From the NCBI RefSeq assembly GCF_037975245.1, contig NC_092565.1:23083499-23147498 (forward strand): a stretch of 64,000 bases of DNA, read 5' to 3'. Origin of the DNA: Apostichopus japonicus. Its lineage: Eukaryota > Echinodermata > Holothuroidea > Aspidochirotida > Stichopodidae. Of the stretch, positions 27,274 to 36,562 are shown piece after piece. The notes beneath the pieces are model-generated. The model worked only from the letters and a program-made list of their open reading frames with translations. It made no database searches and was not told where the DNA came from. Numbering within the stretch: position 1 is the stretch's first letter; the number at the start of each line of letters is the position of its first letter. Position numbers and translations under genes: made by a program.

Positions 27274-30200
27274 TCATCTGGCTTTGTTTTTCCTTTTCTC
27301 TGTCTTCGTTAGCTTAGGTTTCTCTCGTTTTCTGGCCTTTGTTTTGTCTGCAAATGACTTCTTATTCACCATCGTGATTGGGCTCTCTCCTGAAGAGTTT
27401 GGTCCAGGAAACTTAATATGCTCCCCTATGTCTGTGCTCCCTGTGTACTTGACATCAAATAAATTGGCATCCTTCAGAAAATATGTTTCTCTGTACATTA
27501 CCGGCATGAAACCTGGGAAAATTTTGGAAAGAAACCATGGTAATAAACCTTTCAGGCAAGACAATTTTCCATAACTTGGCGGATACTTGAAATAGATGGT
27601 GGAGTTTGCAGATATAATGTCTTCTTCTGTACACATACACTGGAACACAAACCTGTTGTCCTGGTACTTTAAATGTTGAATGTGGTAACACAAGATGTTA
27701 CCAAATTCAACACACAAAATCTACTGAAATTAGCCTTTACCATTTTAAGTGCTTTTAAAGCAATACATCTATCAAAGACTGTTAACTGTTGGAGGAGTAA
27801 CCACTTACAAGCTGTCTGCTCAGACACAGTATTGTGAAATAGAAAATACTTTTCAGATTTAATTTGCAAATTGGGAAGAGATGGATTTACCATGAACTCT
27901 TGAGAGATTGATAGCCTTGGTTATTCTGTCTTGTTGCATCTGACACAGCCTGGTGATCTGACGGCTGTAGATACGCCCAGTATTTGGAGACACAAACTGT
28001 GATAAAAGCTTGGGGTTCTGAAATAGTTTTAAGAAAAAATATAACATTTCAAGGATGACTGATGAAATTGATTCTGTGACTAAGGATAAAAATCAGAATT
28101 TGCTTTGATTCTGATAATTCATCAAGTTAGAAGTGTAGAGAGAACTTTAATCTGTCTCTACAGCCTTGCTGGTGCTAAGCAGTGATGATATCAGAAATAT
28201 AGTCCCATATGAATCTGGCAATGTTATTAGGATTAAAAACATTACTACATAATATGACCAAACATTTTTGCCACTTCTCATCTTACAAGGTATAATTGCC
28301 AGTTAATGGTGGTAACAACTCTGTCCTGATTTAATACCAAAAGCAGGCTTCCACTTGCCACAAATACTGTGCACAAGTTGAAGGCCTATGTACACTACAT
28401 CTTGAGGTTTGTATTGAAATGTATCAAACTTCCTCGAGATCATACCTTTGTTGTTTTACATGAAAGCAACAGACTAACATTAAAGATAAATTATGCAAAG
28501 AAGAAATGGAATTTTCAAATTATCAGTGACTGTGCTCTGACTCCGAATAGAGCCAAGCCCAGGCCTAACCAAAAATACTATAATGGAGGATCCTGGTAAT
28601 AAATTTTCATATCTGACAATGGCTACTAACAGAAAGAGTCTAAGTTGAAACACCTGTGGTATAATCACCAAATTTATTTTGTTTATGAAACACATTTCAC
28701 AATACAATCGGTTGCAATAAGAGGCAAATTATACAAACTTATTTCTTATTTTAATCATGATAATATATACTAATGCATAAATCTTACTGTAGAAAACCAT
28801 GTCCAGCTGGGCCTGAATAAGCAAAAGCAGGAAGACAAACTCAAAAAACTAGCTATTAATCATTCACTTTACATTACAGTTGTGTTTTGTGTAAAGAAGA
28901 ATACACATTAATTGAATACCTTATAAGACACTGGAATATTAGTTTTACATAGAAGACAGGGCTCCACCTCTTCAGCATAGGGATCCTCCAAATGAGATGA
29001 GGGCTGATGGAAAAAAAGCAAGACATACAGATGTTAGGTTTTTACAGTAGGTCAGAGTGACAATGGGGTGTCTCAGAAGGACACAGTGACTCTGAGGCAT
29101 TGTCTTGCGAATGACCAAGCATGTACAACACTTCTTCTTATGTTAGCATTAATGAACTGGTAAACAAATTCCTATAAAGTAAAACAAATCTCAAAGAAGT
29201 AACATAATACTAAGCAGTCTATTAATTCATGGGCTAAGATCATTTAAGTAGCTAACTTTCAAGATAGCTTATTTAATTTGGTTATGAATTAACTAGATAC
29301 TGTACTACAGAAACTATAGTATTTGGCTCACCAATCTTTATGAACTTTGGACTTCTGAATACCCTCTAAAGTGACAGAACTATGATATTATAAACTCTTA
29401 AAGAAACACTGAATATACATACTGAATCATCTGTTGTTTTGTGGCTTGTCTCTTTTGTCTCTGTATATGAAGCTGAATGTTGAGATGGAAGCTGCAACAA
29501 GAGAATTGTCCTTGAAGAAAAGTATCTATGAGAATATCTGCCAACTAATAAAGAATTGCCTATGGAGAAAAGGTGGTACAAAAAAAAGACATTTAATTCA
29601 TTATGAAGGTAGATTGTGTTAGTTGTATACTCTGAAAATCTGCTGGGATGAAAACAGTTTATATTTGCCAAGTGGAATATTGACTGTTTCAACATTGTAT
29701 TTCTTACATCACTGTTCAAGTAGACAGCCTGTATGTAAATCTTCACGATTTACTGTGAATTTTAACCAGGGCTGCACAATCGCAATTTGGCAACTATTGC
29801 AGGCTTGCTCCTGAAACCGGTTCAAAACAAAAGAACCTGTCACTAATTTTGACAAGCATTAAGTCTAGCTCTAATTTTAAATTTTTTATGATTTGGCTTA
29901 CTGTAGGCCCTAGCTTAATCATTCTGCAAAGACCCTTGAAGCTTGATTAAGTCTACTGTCTAGTTTTACTTGGTTTCCATTTAGGCCATTGGAATGAAAG
30001 CTATTTTTGCATCACACATGCTCCCACCATTTTAGAAGAAAAAGGCACTGCGATGAGAACCTAGGCCTAGGTCATTAGAAATAAAATGATTATTTTAATG
30101 GCAAAACCTTATATTTTTTTATAACAACTGAAAAATATTTGGATGCAAAATGTCATTCCCAATCCCTTGGCCTATGTTCCTACAGTCTTTATTACATATT

Positions 30201-30574
30201 ATAGTGTTACTGTTAGTAGCCGAGTTAAGTTACTAATACTTCAAATGTCAGTGACTTTAAACTTAGTAACTTAGTTACAGGGTTGGTTATATCCAACCCT
30301 ATCGTTAGGACTATACGACGATACAACTACTGTACATAACGTCCAGTATGGGAATGTGGCTTAGCCTGGTGGTAGTAAGTTCTATCGCTAAGTATGCCAT
30401 GTGCATCCCTTTGTAACCTACAACGTTAGCTTGAGAATGTACTCCCTGTCATCAACAGTAATTTCTGCTTATTCACTTACACTTTTGTCTTCCATGCATC
30501 TGAGACACTGTACAAAAAGATCGTAAAATATTGTGAAACAGCGAGTTGCACTTCGGTACCAAGGAGGCCGCCAT
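27274..30574 (-). CDS. MRPS18C: Mitochondrial small-subunit ribosomal protein bS18m (S18C)
   Basis: Five exons on the minus strand: 30481-30574, 29423-29472, 28920-29003, 27891-28017, 27274-27512 (197 residues). Exon 1 starts ATGGCGGCC and encodes a basic, Ser/Cys/Leu-rich presequence (MAASLVPKCNSLFHNILRSF), consistent with mitochondrial import. Exon 3 carries the metal-binding CLLC of the family (PCLLCKTNIPVSYK). Exon 4 holds the S18 core (LLSQFVSPNTGRIYSRQITR), and exon 5 starts with FMPVMYRETYFLKD, close to the FMPVTYKDPAYLKD of human MRPS18C. The human protein ends about there (142 residues). Here about 55 more residues follow, ending in a Lys/Arg-rich tail. Exon 2 is short and its acceptor uncertain: the AG before 29472 keeps the frame, while the stronger AG before 29491 does not. 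Confidence 0.88.
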
Positions 30575-30861
30575 GTTTATATTTGAAGCTAGCGTGTAAA
30601 ATCAAAATCAAAATTCGTTACAGCATATGGATTGCCAACTATATGGGACGCCAAAGTCATTCCACCTTATAATGGTGCTGCCTATATGCTGAGATGTTTG
30701 GAACAGTTACTTTTTCCACTATAGTGTACCATTATCACATTAACTATCTAGCTTGATAAAACAACATTGTCATTTGCGAAAATAATTATCTCCACAACTT
30801 CTGGATTAGGCTTATTATTATAAGAAGCATCTGATATTCTACTTTACCTTAAGGATTATAA

Positions 30862-30992
30862 AATAATAGATTATAGAATAAGATTGAAATAGATGATACA
30901 GATGGCAAAGTTATATAATTATATAATAATAAAGTTATATAATTATAGAATAATAGATTATAGAATAAGATTGGAATAGATGATACAGATGG
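30862..30992. repeat. 43-44 bp direct repeat
   Basis: AATAATAGATTATAGAATAA followed by GATTGAAATAGATGATACAG occurs at 30862-30905, and again with one change (GATTGG) at about 30949-30992. An AT-rich spacer of about 43 bp separates them and itself repeats AAAGTTATATAATTATA. Confidence 0.8.
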
Positions 30993-32239
30993 AAAAAGTT
31001 TCTTGCATGCATGAATAATTGGCATGTTAGTGAATGTTTGCCTGATACTATTGTAAGGGCACAGTTACACTTTAATTTGTTAAGTTTGTCCATAAATTTT
31101 AAAGAGAAAACTGTTCAGGAACTGCTCATCTACTACAAAAATCCCTGTATAGGCAAATTTCTGGGTGAGGGTCTGACTAATTTTTTTTCCTAACAGCACT
31201 TGAGCTTGGCTTAATATAGTAACTTTAGTTTAGAATAAAGGAAAGAATATTCAAGAGAGACAAATATATAGTCCCCATTCTGGAGAACTTAATGCAGAGG
31301 TTTCATAGTAACGTGTTTGTTTAAAGCATTTTAAGCCCGTGAACACATTTCACAGCACAATCAGTAAAGGCACATACCTCTGAGAAAAGACGTTCTTACG
31401 AAAATTAAATGTACAGCAAATTTCTACAACATGAAACAATGACCTCTGTAGTGTTCACAGTTTATACTTTTGAAAAAGCTGGAAAGAAAAAGAAACCCCT
31501 ACCTGACATGGAATTGCAGCCATGGACAATCTTGTTAACCTGAGTTAAATTGTATCTTTTTAACTCTTTACATTTCCACACAAGTTTTATAGTAGACAAA
31601 TAGTTTGTTAACAGTTATTTATCAGGGAGGTGAGAAGTTGCATATAGCCTCTCATGTTATGTAACATCCTTCAAGTTCAATGTGCGCATTAACTCAGTAG
31701 CACGTATATTTAAACATCATTGTCTACACGAATGTGAGAATTCCAAGCCTGTATATCCTAGATTAGATGTAACCAACTATTAAAGCATCAATGTTTTAAA
31801 TTCGTCCTTTCATAGCTTCCTGCTCCATTGTTAAATAGTGATAGCCTAGACGAAAACCTAAGACTGTTTTGCCCTATTTATGCACCATGTACATTCCTTT
31901 TTGGCGTTCAATAGTAAGTGGAACATAAATATCAGCTACGGACGTGATCAAAACAATTGCGTGGAACCTGGCAGACTAGGCTAATTTTGTTTTCCACTTG
32001 CCTGGCCGCTGAAGGAAGGTTAGTTTTCAAGAAAATATTTTCTGGCTTTATAGGTCCGTGATCTTTCAAAACATTTTAGACTCAGTAAATTATAGCTATT
32101 TTGGTTATCTATTACCTTTTATCAGACCTTTTGGCGTAGATAGCTGCGGCTCTGGCCTTAGAAAGAGTAAGACCTAGGCTAGGCGTACTAAGTGAGTACT
32201 ACTAGGCTACATCTAGGCCTAGGCTCTAGGCTCAACTAC

Positions 32240-32320
32240 AATAATAATTATAATAATAATAAATGAACTTAAAAAGCGCTAAAATCTACGAAGTATTCAG
32301 TAGCGCTGTACAACCCTAAT
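32240..32320. repeat. Interspersed repeat with (AAT)n and AGCGCT motifs
   Basis: Second example of the arrangement at 3985-4150: an AATAAT run, then AAAAAGCGCTAAAATC, then AGTAGCGCTGTACAACCC. Confidence 0.4.
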
Positions 32321-32463
32321 AGAACGAAGGGATCAAGTCACTATATTTTCCCGGTTGGATGATTCCAATTATTTATTGGGGGTAGTGTACAGCAACAAAG
32401 TTGTGTGTCGTCCTCAAATTAATTTAAGAATGACACTTCACAACCCTTACGTATTTCATTAAT

Positions 32464-32545
32464 TTGTGTAAAAGTTACTATGTGGGCATTTCGATCCTAG
32501 CAGTAGCACTGTAGCAGGATCTTCTTTAGAGGACGTTGGTAAAAC
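32464..32545 (-). mobile_element. Terminal scrap of a Penelope-like element with hammerhead-like sequence
   Basis: The segment starts TGTGTAAAAGTTAC, like the terminal TGTGTAAAAGTAAG at 54535. It then has the GATCCTAGCAG...GATCTTC block of the other Penelope ends. On the minus strand the hammerhead core reads CUAAAGA (conserved G changed to A), followed by an enlarged stem II and GAAA. The enlarged hairpin (GATCCTGCTA...CTGCTAGGATC) looks like an internal duplication. Too degraded to be active. Confidence 0.5.
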
Positions 32546-32712
32546 GCGGAACGATTAAGGAACACTTAAAAATACGATGTAGCAAATAATATTGCAAGTA
32601 ATGTCTCATTATCATGCCACGAACGACTGACAAATTTGCTCCACAGATTCGAGTGTAAAACAGTACTTGAAAATGATCCTTTTTACTTACCAGTGCATTG
32701 TATTGAAATGGC

Positions 32713-33150
32713 ATGAAGACTGACAGTTTTCTCCGATGGGCTGAACAGCATAATGCCATGACAAGTGACATCTGGCTTATACCCACAAACGTCAATTCTT
32801 CACACTGGGTGCATATCATTGTGGTGCATCGGTCAAAACTTCTCCTCTACCTGGATTCATTGCATGGGTATGACGAGGCTATCATCTTCTTGGTTTTTCA
32901 ATTTCTTTCATCTCGATCAATGATGGCATTTAAGAGACCAGTCATGATTAGCGAATGGACTATTCGAGCACCCACTGATATTCCTCGCCAACCGAATGGA
33001 TGGGACTGTGGAGTACATGTGTTGCAGTGGTCATACATTGTATGCAGTGGCCAACCACTGCCATACTCCAAAGAGTTAAACATGAGTGAAATTTGCAACT
33101 GGATGGCAAACCTGATCTTGAAAGAACAACACTTTGAGCAAGACAAATGA
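32713..33150 (+). CDS. Ulp1/SENP-type C48 cysteine protease domain, transposon-associated, N-terminally incomplete
   Basis: A 145-residue open frame carries the C-terminal core of a Ulp1-like SUMO/Nedd8-type protease. The catalytic set is intact: His31 in SSHWVHIIV, Asp48 in LLLYLDSL, Gln93 in PRQPNG and Cys99 in NGWDCGVHV. The N-terminal part of the fold is missing. An acceptor-like CTGACAG ends at 32727, so the coding part could start at 32728 as an exon. C48 domains of this kind are common in eukaryotic DNA transposons. The neighbourhood supports that origin over a host SENP gene: a gypsy insertion 16 bp downstream and a PHD-like piece (35690-35951) that would follow directly once the insertion is ignored, though in another frame. 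Confidence 0.75.
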   Translation: MKTDSFLRWAEQHNAMTSDIWLIPTNVNSSHWVHIIVVHRSKLLLYLDSLHGYDEAIIFLVFQFLSSRSMMAFKRPVMISEWTIRAPTDIPRQPNGWDCGVHVLQWSYIVCSGQPLPYSKELNMSEICNWMANLILKEQHFEQDK

Positions 33151-33166
33151 ACATCTGGGATCTACT

Positions 33167-33459
33167 TGTAAGTTTAGGGGTTTTCTGTACTGGCGTGCCC
33201 TCCCAAAAGTATGATGACTCAGGGGAGAGAAGTTGTAAAGATAACGCAGGAACAAAAGATTAACGGTAACTTGAAGGATGTAATAACAATTAACTGGAAC
33301 AACGGTATACTTGAATAGTTTAACAACAATTAACTAGAACAACGATATACTTGAATAGTTTAACAACAATTAACTAGAACAACGGCTTACTGGAATCATT
33401 TAATAACTTAACCAACTAAATATAAAATATAATTTACTTACAAGCTCACTTCCCACATA
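33167..33459 (-). repeat. LTR copy A, truncated
   Basis: The first ~110 bp (from TGTAAGTTTAGGGG) equal the end of LTR C read on the same strand. A tandem array follows and the last part matches again (ATAAAATATAATTTACTTAC). In the LTR's own orientation (minus) about 220 bp of its start are missing. Confidence 0.7.
33290..33400. repeat. 40-bp minisatellite inside LTR copy A
   Basis: Units contain TTAACTAGAACAACGATATA and CTTGAATAGTTTAACAACAA. About 2.7 units are present. The other two LTR copies have only a single TAATAACAATTAACTG at this place, so the array expanded in this copy alone. Confidence 0.75.
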
Positions 33460-33800
33460 CAGTATATGTGATATTTCCTGAAAATGGAAAAGGAAAGAAA
33501 CGAGTAATCCACAGAAACGAGCTGAAATTGTGCACCTTGCAGGAAGAGATGAAACCGGATGATGATAGAAAATTAAACGTCCCCAACCTGAAAGAAAAAG
33601 TCATGCATCCACTATATACTTGGAGGAGGCCAATCAAGAAAATCGAAGAGAAAAAGCCACAAGAAAATGCGGTTGAGAAAAAAACAAATTCTACTCAAAT
33701 AAGAAGATCCGAAAGGAGTAATAAAGGATTTCCGCCGCCTCGTTTTGGAACTAATGCAATCACAACGGACACCACTGTCTTTGACCTGGGGTGGGTTTAA
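33460..33800 (+). pseudogene. Ty3/gypsy integrase C-terminal (GPY/F-like) fragment and polyprotein end
   Basis: The plus-strand frame reads ENGKGKKRVIHRNELKLC, the chromodomain-proximal tail typical of Ty3/gypsy integrases (…RVLHRNLLLPC in many relatives). A charged tail with RRSERSNKGFPPPRFG follows, then a stop. All upstream polyprotein is missing; the fragment abuts LTR piece A. The first ~180 bp are repeated inverted at 34751-34928. Confidence 0.75.
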
Positions 33801-34245
33801 TTAGCTCATTGATTAGTTTATTCCGAATGTGTGACAATTTTTAAGACAATTACAAATTTTAGGATGATTTTCTGATGCATTGATGCAAATTTGCCATAGA
33901 CCTGTAAAGCTGTTCATATGTGTGCGCCCATACACGATGCATGTGGTGTTGTGGTTATTTATGAAATTTTTAGTTTATTTTTTTTTATTCTAAGTAGTCC
34001 TTTTATGTGGAGTTTGATAAGAAGTGGCTGATCTCGATTACTACAAATGTTACGGACTCGAGCTCCGTTTGAGAGAGAAGGACTTTGAGTCAAACTGGCT
34101 GTCTAAGCCTAGGCATAAGTACCTACCACCTTCTAGGTAGCGAGGAATGTGACTATTTTTAGTCTGTGTTTTAGGTGGAAAGAGAGTGTAAATGAGCGAT
34201 CATAACGATTGATTAGTTTTAGACTTCAGGAGAAGTCTGCGTTTC

Positions 34246-34257
34246 AGGTGGAAAGAG
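34246..34257 (+). promoter_or_regulatory. Polypurine tract of the plus-strand gypsy fragment
   Basis: AGGTGGAAAGAG stands immediately before the TGTAAATG start of LTR B, the expected place for plus-strand priming. A similar GGTGGAAAGAGAG plus TGTAAATGA occurs about 75 bp upstream (34172-34200), so the junction is partly duplicated. Confidence 0.5.
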
Positions 34258-34750
34258 TGTAAATGAACGATTAATACGATAGGCGTATTCTTGTGTGGGC
34301 GTACATGTATATAGTGTAGCGTTAGGCTATGGTGCGCTTGTATCGATGCATCGCTGTTTAATTGCGTACGGAGGTTTTTAAATGTATCGGGCGCGGCGCG
34401 CTGATTGTGTTGCGTGCGTGTAACTTGTGTGAGTGTGTGCGTGTGGTGTGAGAGAACTTTCTTGTGTTTGAAAATGTTTGGCAGAGCTTATGAATGAGGG
34501 AGTGAATACGGATGGTTGACCGGTCAACACTTGTGAGCGAGTGAGTACGTTTGAGTTATATGTGTGTGTGTGTGAAGTGAGCTTGTTGTAAGTAAATTAT
34601 ATTTTATATTTAGTTTGCTTCAGTTAATTGTTATTAAATTCTTCAAGTTACCGTTAATCTTTTGTTCCTGCGTTATCTTTACAACTTCTCTCCCCTGAGT
34701 CATCATACTTTTGGGAGGGCACGCCAGTACAGAAAACCCCTAAACTTACA
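34258..34750 (+). repeat. LTR copy B (3' LTR of the plus-strand fragment)
   Basis: Begins TGTAAATGAACGATTAATAC and ends CCCTAAACTTACA, with TGTAA/TTACA terminal inverted pentamers. It is inverted relative to LTR C (35194-35689) and nearly identical over its full 493 bp. It holds a G+T-rich stretch with GTGTGTGTGTG near 34561-34573. Its end abuts an internal integrase sequence of the opposite strand rather than genomic flank. Confidence 0.85.
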
Positions 34751-35036
34751 TTGATTGGCCTCCTCCAAGTATATAGTGGATGCATGACTTTTTCTTTCAG
34801 GTTGGGGACGTTTAATTTTCTATCATCATCCGGTTTCATCTCTTCCTGCAAGGTGCACAATTTCAGCTCGTTTCTGTGGATTACTCGTTTCTTTCCTTTT
34901 CCATTTTCAGGAAATATCACATATACTGGTATGTCCGGGTTAGGTTGTTTAGCTATGATGTAGACATCTTCCTCCCACTTATCTTGGATTTTGCATCTCC
35001 CCCTGACTTTCCTTTTTCCATTTTGTTTAATTCCTT
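34751..35036 (-). pseudogene. Second gypsy integrase C-terminal fragment, minus strand
   Basis: The minus-strand frame contains IQDKWEEDVYIIAKQPNPD and IPVYVIFPENGKGKKRVIHR, matching the Ty3/gypsy integrase C-terminal region including the DKWE and PVY signatures. It ends at WRRPIN, where it runs into LTR B. The reading frame starts after a deletion joins the element leader directly to this part of pol. Confidence 0.8.
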
Positions 35037-35193
35037 TTAATATGATTTAATAATTTAATACGATATTGAAATAAAATCTTGAATAAAATTCGCTAACAAC
35101 TTTACTTGTTTCCTTTTCTTTTAACTAAAATTACGTACGTGCCTCTGCGAAATCTTTAAAACTAAGCCAGTACTCCAACACTTCTGACACCAA
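35037..35193 (-). promoter_or_regulatory. Gypsy leader with primer-binding site
   Basis: On the minus strand, TTGGTGTCAGAAGTG starts directly after the TTACA end of LTR C. The word TGGTGTCAGAAGTG is a common tRNA primer-binding site of Ty3/gypsy elements. The rest is an AT-rich leader. This fixes the orientation of LTR C as a 5' LTR on the minus strand. Confidence 0.65.
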
Positions 35194-35689
35194 TGTAAGT
35201 TTAGGGGTTTTCTGTACTGGCGTGCCCTCCCAAAAGTATGATGACTCAGGGGAGAGAAGTTGTAAAGATAACGCAGGAACAAAAGATTAACGGTAAACTT
35301 AATTAATTTAATAACAATTAACTGAAGCAAACTAAATATAAAATATAATTTACTTACAACAAGCTCACTTCACACACACACACACATATAACTCAAACGT
35401 ACTCACTCGCTCACAAGTGTTGACCGGTCAACCATCCGTATTCACTCCCTCATTCATAAGCTCTGCCAAACATTTTCAAACACAAGAAAGTTCTCTCACA
35501 CCACACGCACACACTCACACAAGTTACACGCACGCAACACAATCAGCGCGCCGCGCCCGATACATTTAAAAACCTCCGTACGCAATTAAACAGCGATGCA
35601 TCGATACAAGCGCACCATAGCCTAACGCTACACTATATACATGTACGCCCACACAAGAATACGCCTATCGTATTAATCGTTCATTTACA
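35194..35689 (-). repeat. LTR copy C (5' LTR of the minus-strand fragment)
   Basis: 496 bp. In its own orientation it begins TGTAAATGAACG and ends CTAAACTTACA, followed by the primer-binding site. It forms the right arm of a ~0.5-kb inverted repeat with LTR B and a ~440-bp spacer, so the single strand could fold into a long hairpin. Confidence 0.85.
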
Positions 35690-35951
35690 TACTGTCATCC
35701 AAAGACTAAAAGAAGTGAAGAGACATGCCCAAGCCCTCCGAGTAAAAAGGCTTACAATATCCAGGGATTTACCAGTAAACTTTGCATCAACACTTGAGTT
35801 TCTTTCAAATATCACAAGAAGTCTGTTCAACACCAACTGTTCAGTGTGCCACCTTGGGAAACAATGTACACATCCTCAGAGGAACAGAAAGATGACATTT
35901 TGCAAAGGTGATTGCCAGGATTGGTTTCATGTTACATGTATGCGTAAATGA
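35690..35951 (+). pseudogene. PHD-finger-like C-terminal fragment of the Ulp1 transposon protein
   Basis: An open frame of about 85 codons ends with CSVC, later FCKGDCQDWFHVTCMRK and a stop. The spacing of Cys residues plus WFHVTC looks like the second half of a PHD-type zinc finger. It starts right at the end of the gypsy insertion. When that insertion and one TACT are disregarded, this frame continues upstream across the Ulp1 stop in a different frame, so the two belong together but are separated by a frameshift or an intron. Confidence 0.6.
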
Positions 35952-36189
35952 AGGAGGAATGCTTCCAAAGCACTTCCTATGTGATTTGCCACTCTAAATA
36001 ATCCGTTATCAACAAAAATTTGGCAAGCAGTTTCCATACTTCCATACAGTTGTCATAACATTAATGGTGGTGCAAATCCAGACTGAGTCGATATAGCCAC
36101 ATTCAATGACAATATTTATCTTGGTGCATGTGTATAAATTTGTACTGTACACATGCTAAGGGAGCTAACACATGGTTTGCACAATAACA
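35952..36189. other. Flank of the PHD-like fragment
   Basis: Possibly the remaining 3' end of the Ulp1/PHD transposon. Terminal inverted repeats of that element are not identified. Confidence 0.3.
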
Positions 36190-36562
36190 TTAAAGGCATT
36201 GGAGACTCGCCCCAAACCGCATGCGGCCATCTGAAAAAGTTAACTTTCCGTTGCTTGCAAGAGAATTTTTGCTCATGCCGCTACAGAATGCAGACAGTAC
36301 AGTAATGAAACATGATACCTTGTTATCTTTAGCTGGACCTGAGATGTCCATCGCTGTATTGTTTGTGCACTGTGCTGTGGGTATTGACCGCAGCTGTATG
36401 TACTGACTGTACACTAGTGTCTAATTACGGAAGGTAGCAAGCTGTGTGCGTATTTTCTGGGATCGATGATGGTGTCTAACACTTCTGTTACACCTCATTC
36501 GAAACTAGGTCAGATTACCGGCATTAGACGTTTCTTTTTGCGCGAGTCTTCACACCCTTTAA
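36190..36562. mobile_element. TTAA-flanked MITE, copy 1
   Basis: 373 bp with TTAA at both ends. The left end TTAAAGGCATTGGAGACTCG and the right end read inverted, TTAAAGGGTGTGAAGACTCG, form imperfect terminal repeats. TTAA targets and TTAAAGG termini suggest a piggyBac- or Kolobok-type nonautonomous element. A second copy is at 46260-46628. Confidence 0.8.

Larger units (their letters stand above)
30575..32463. other. Intergenic DNA upstream of MRPS18C
   Basis: It contains the MRPS18C promoter next to 30575 and then AT-rich sequence with one direct repeat (30862-30992). No exon is recognised. Confidence 0.4.
33167..35689. mobile_element. Composite Ty3/gypsy LTR retrotransposon insertion with inverted LTRs
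   Basis: The insertion is bounded by TGTAAG at 33167 and TTTACA at 35689, with TACT on both sides (33163-33166 and 35690-35693), a plausible 4-bp target duplication. Inside are three LTR copies and two fragments of the integrase C-terminus, one per strand. In order: LTR piece A (minus), plus-strand integrase end with polypurine tract, LTR B (plus), minus-strand integrase end with leader and primer-binding site, LTR C (minus). Gag, protease and reverse transcriptase are absent, so it cannot be autonomous. It splits the Ulp1/PHD transposon. Confidence 0.75.
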
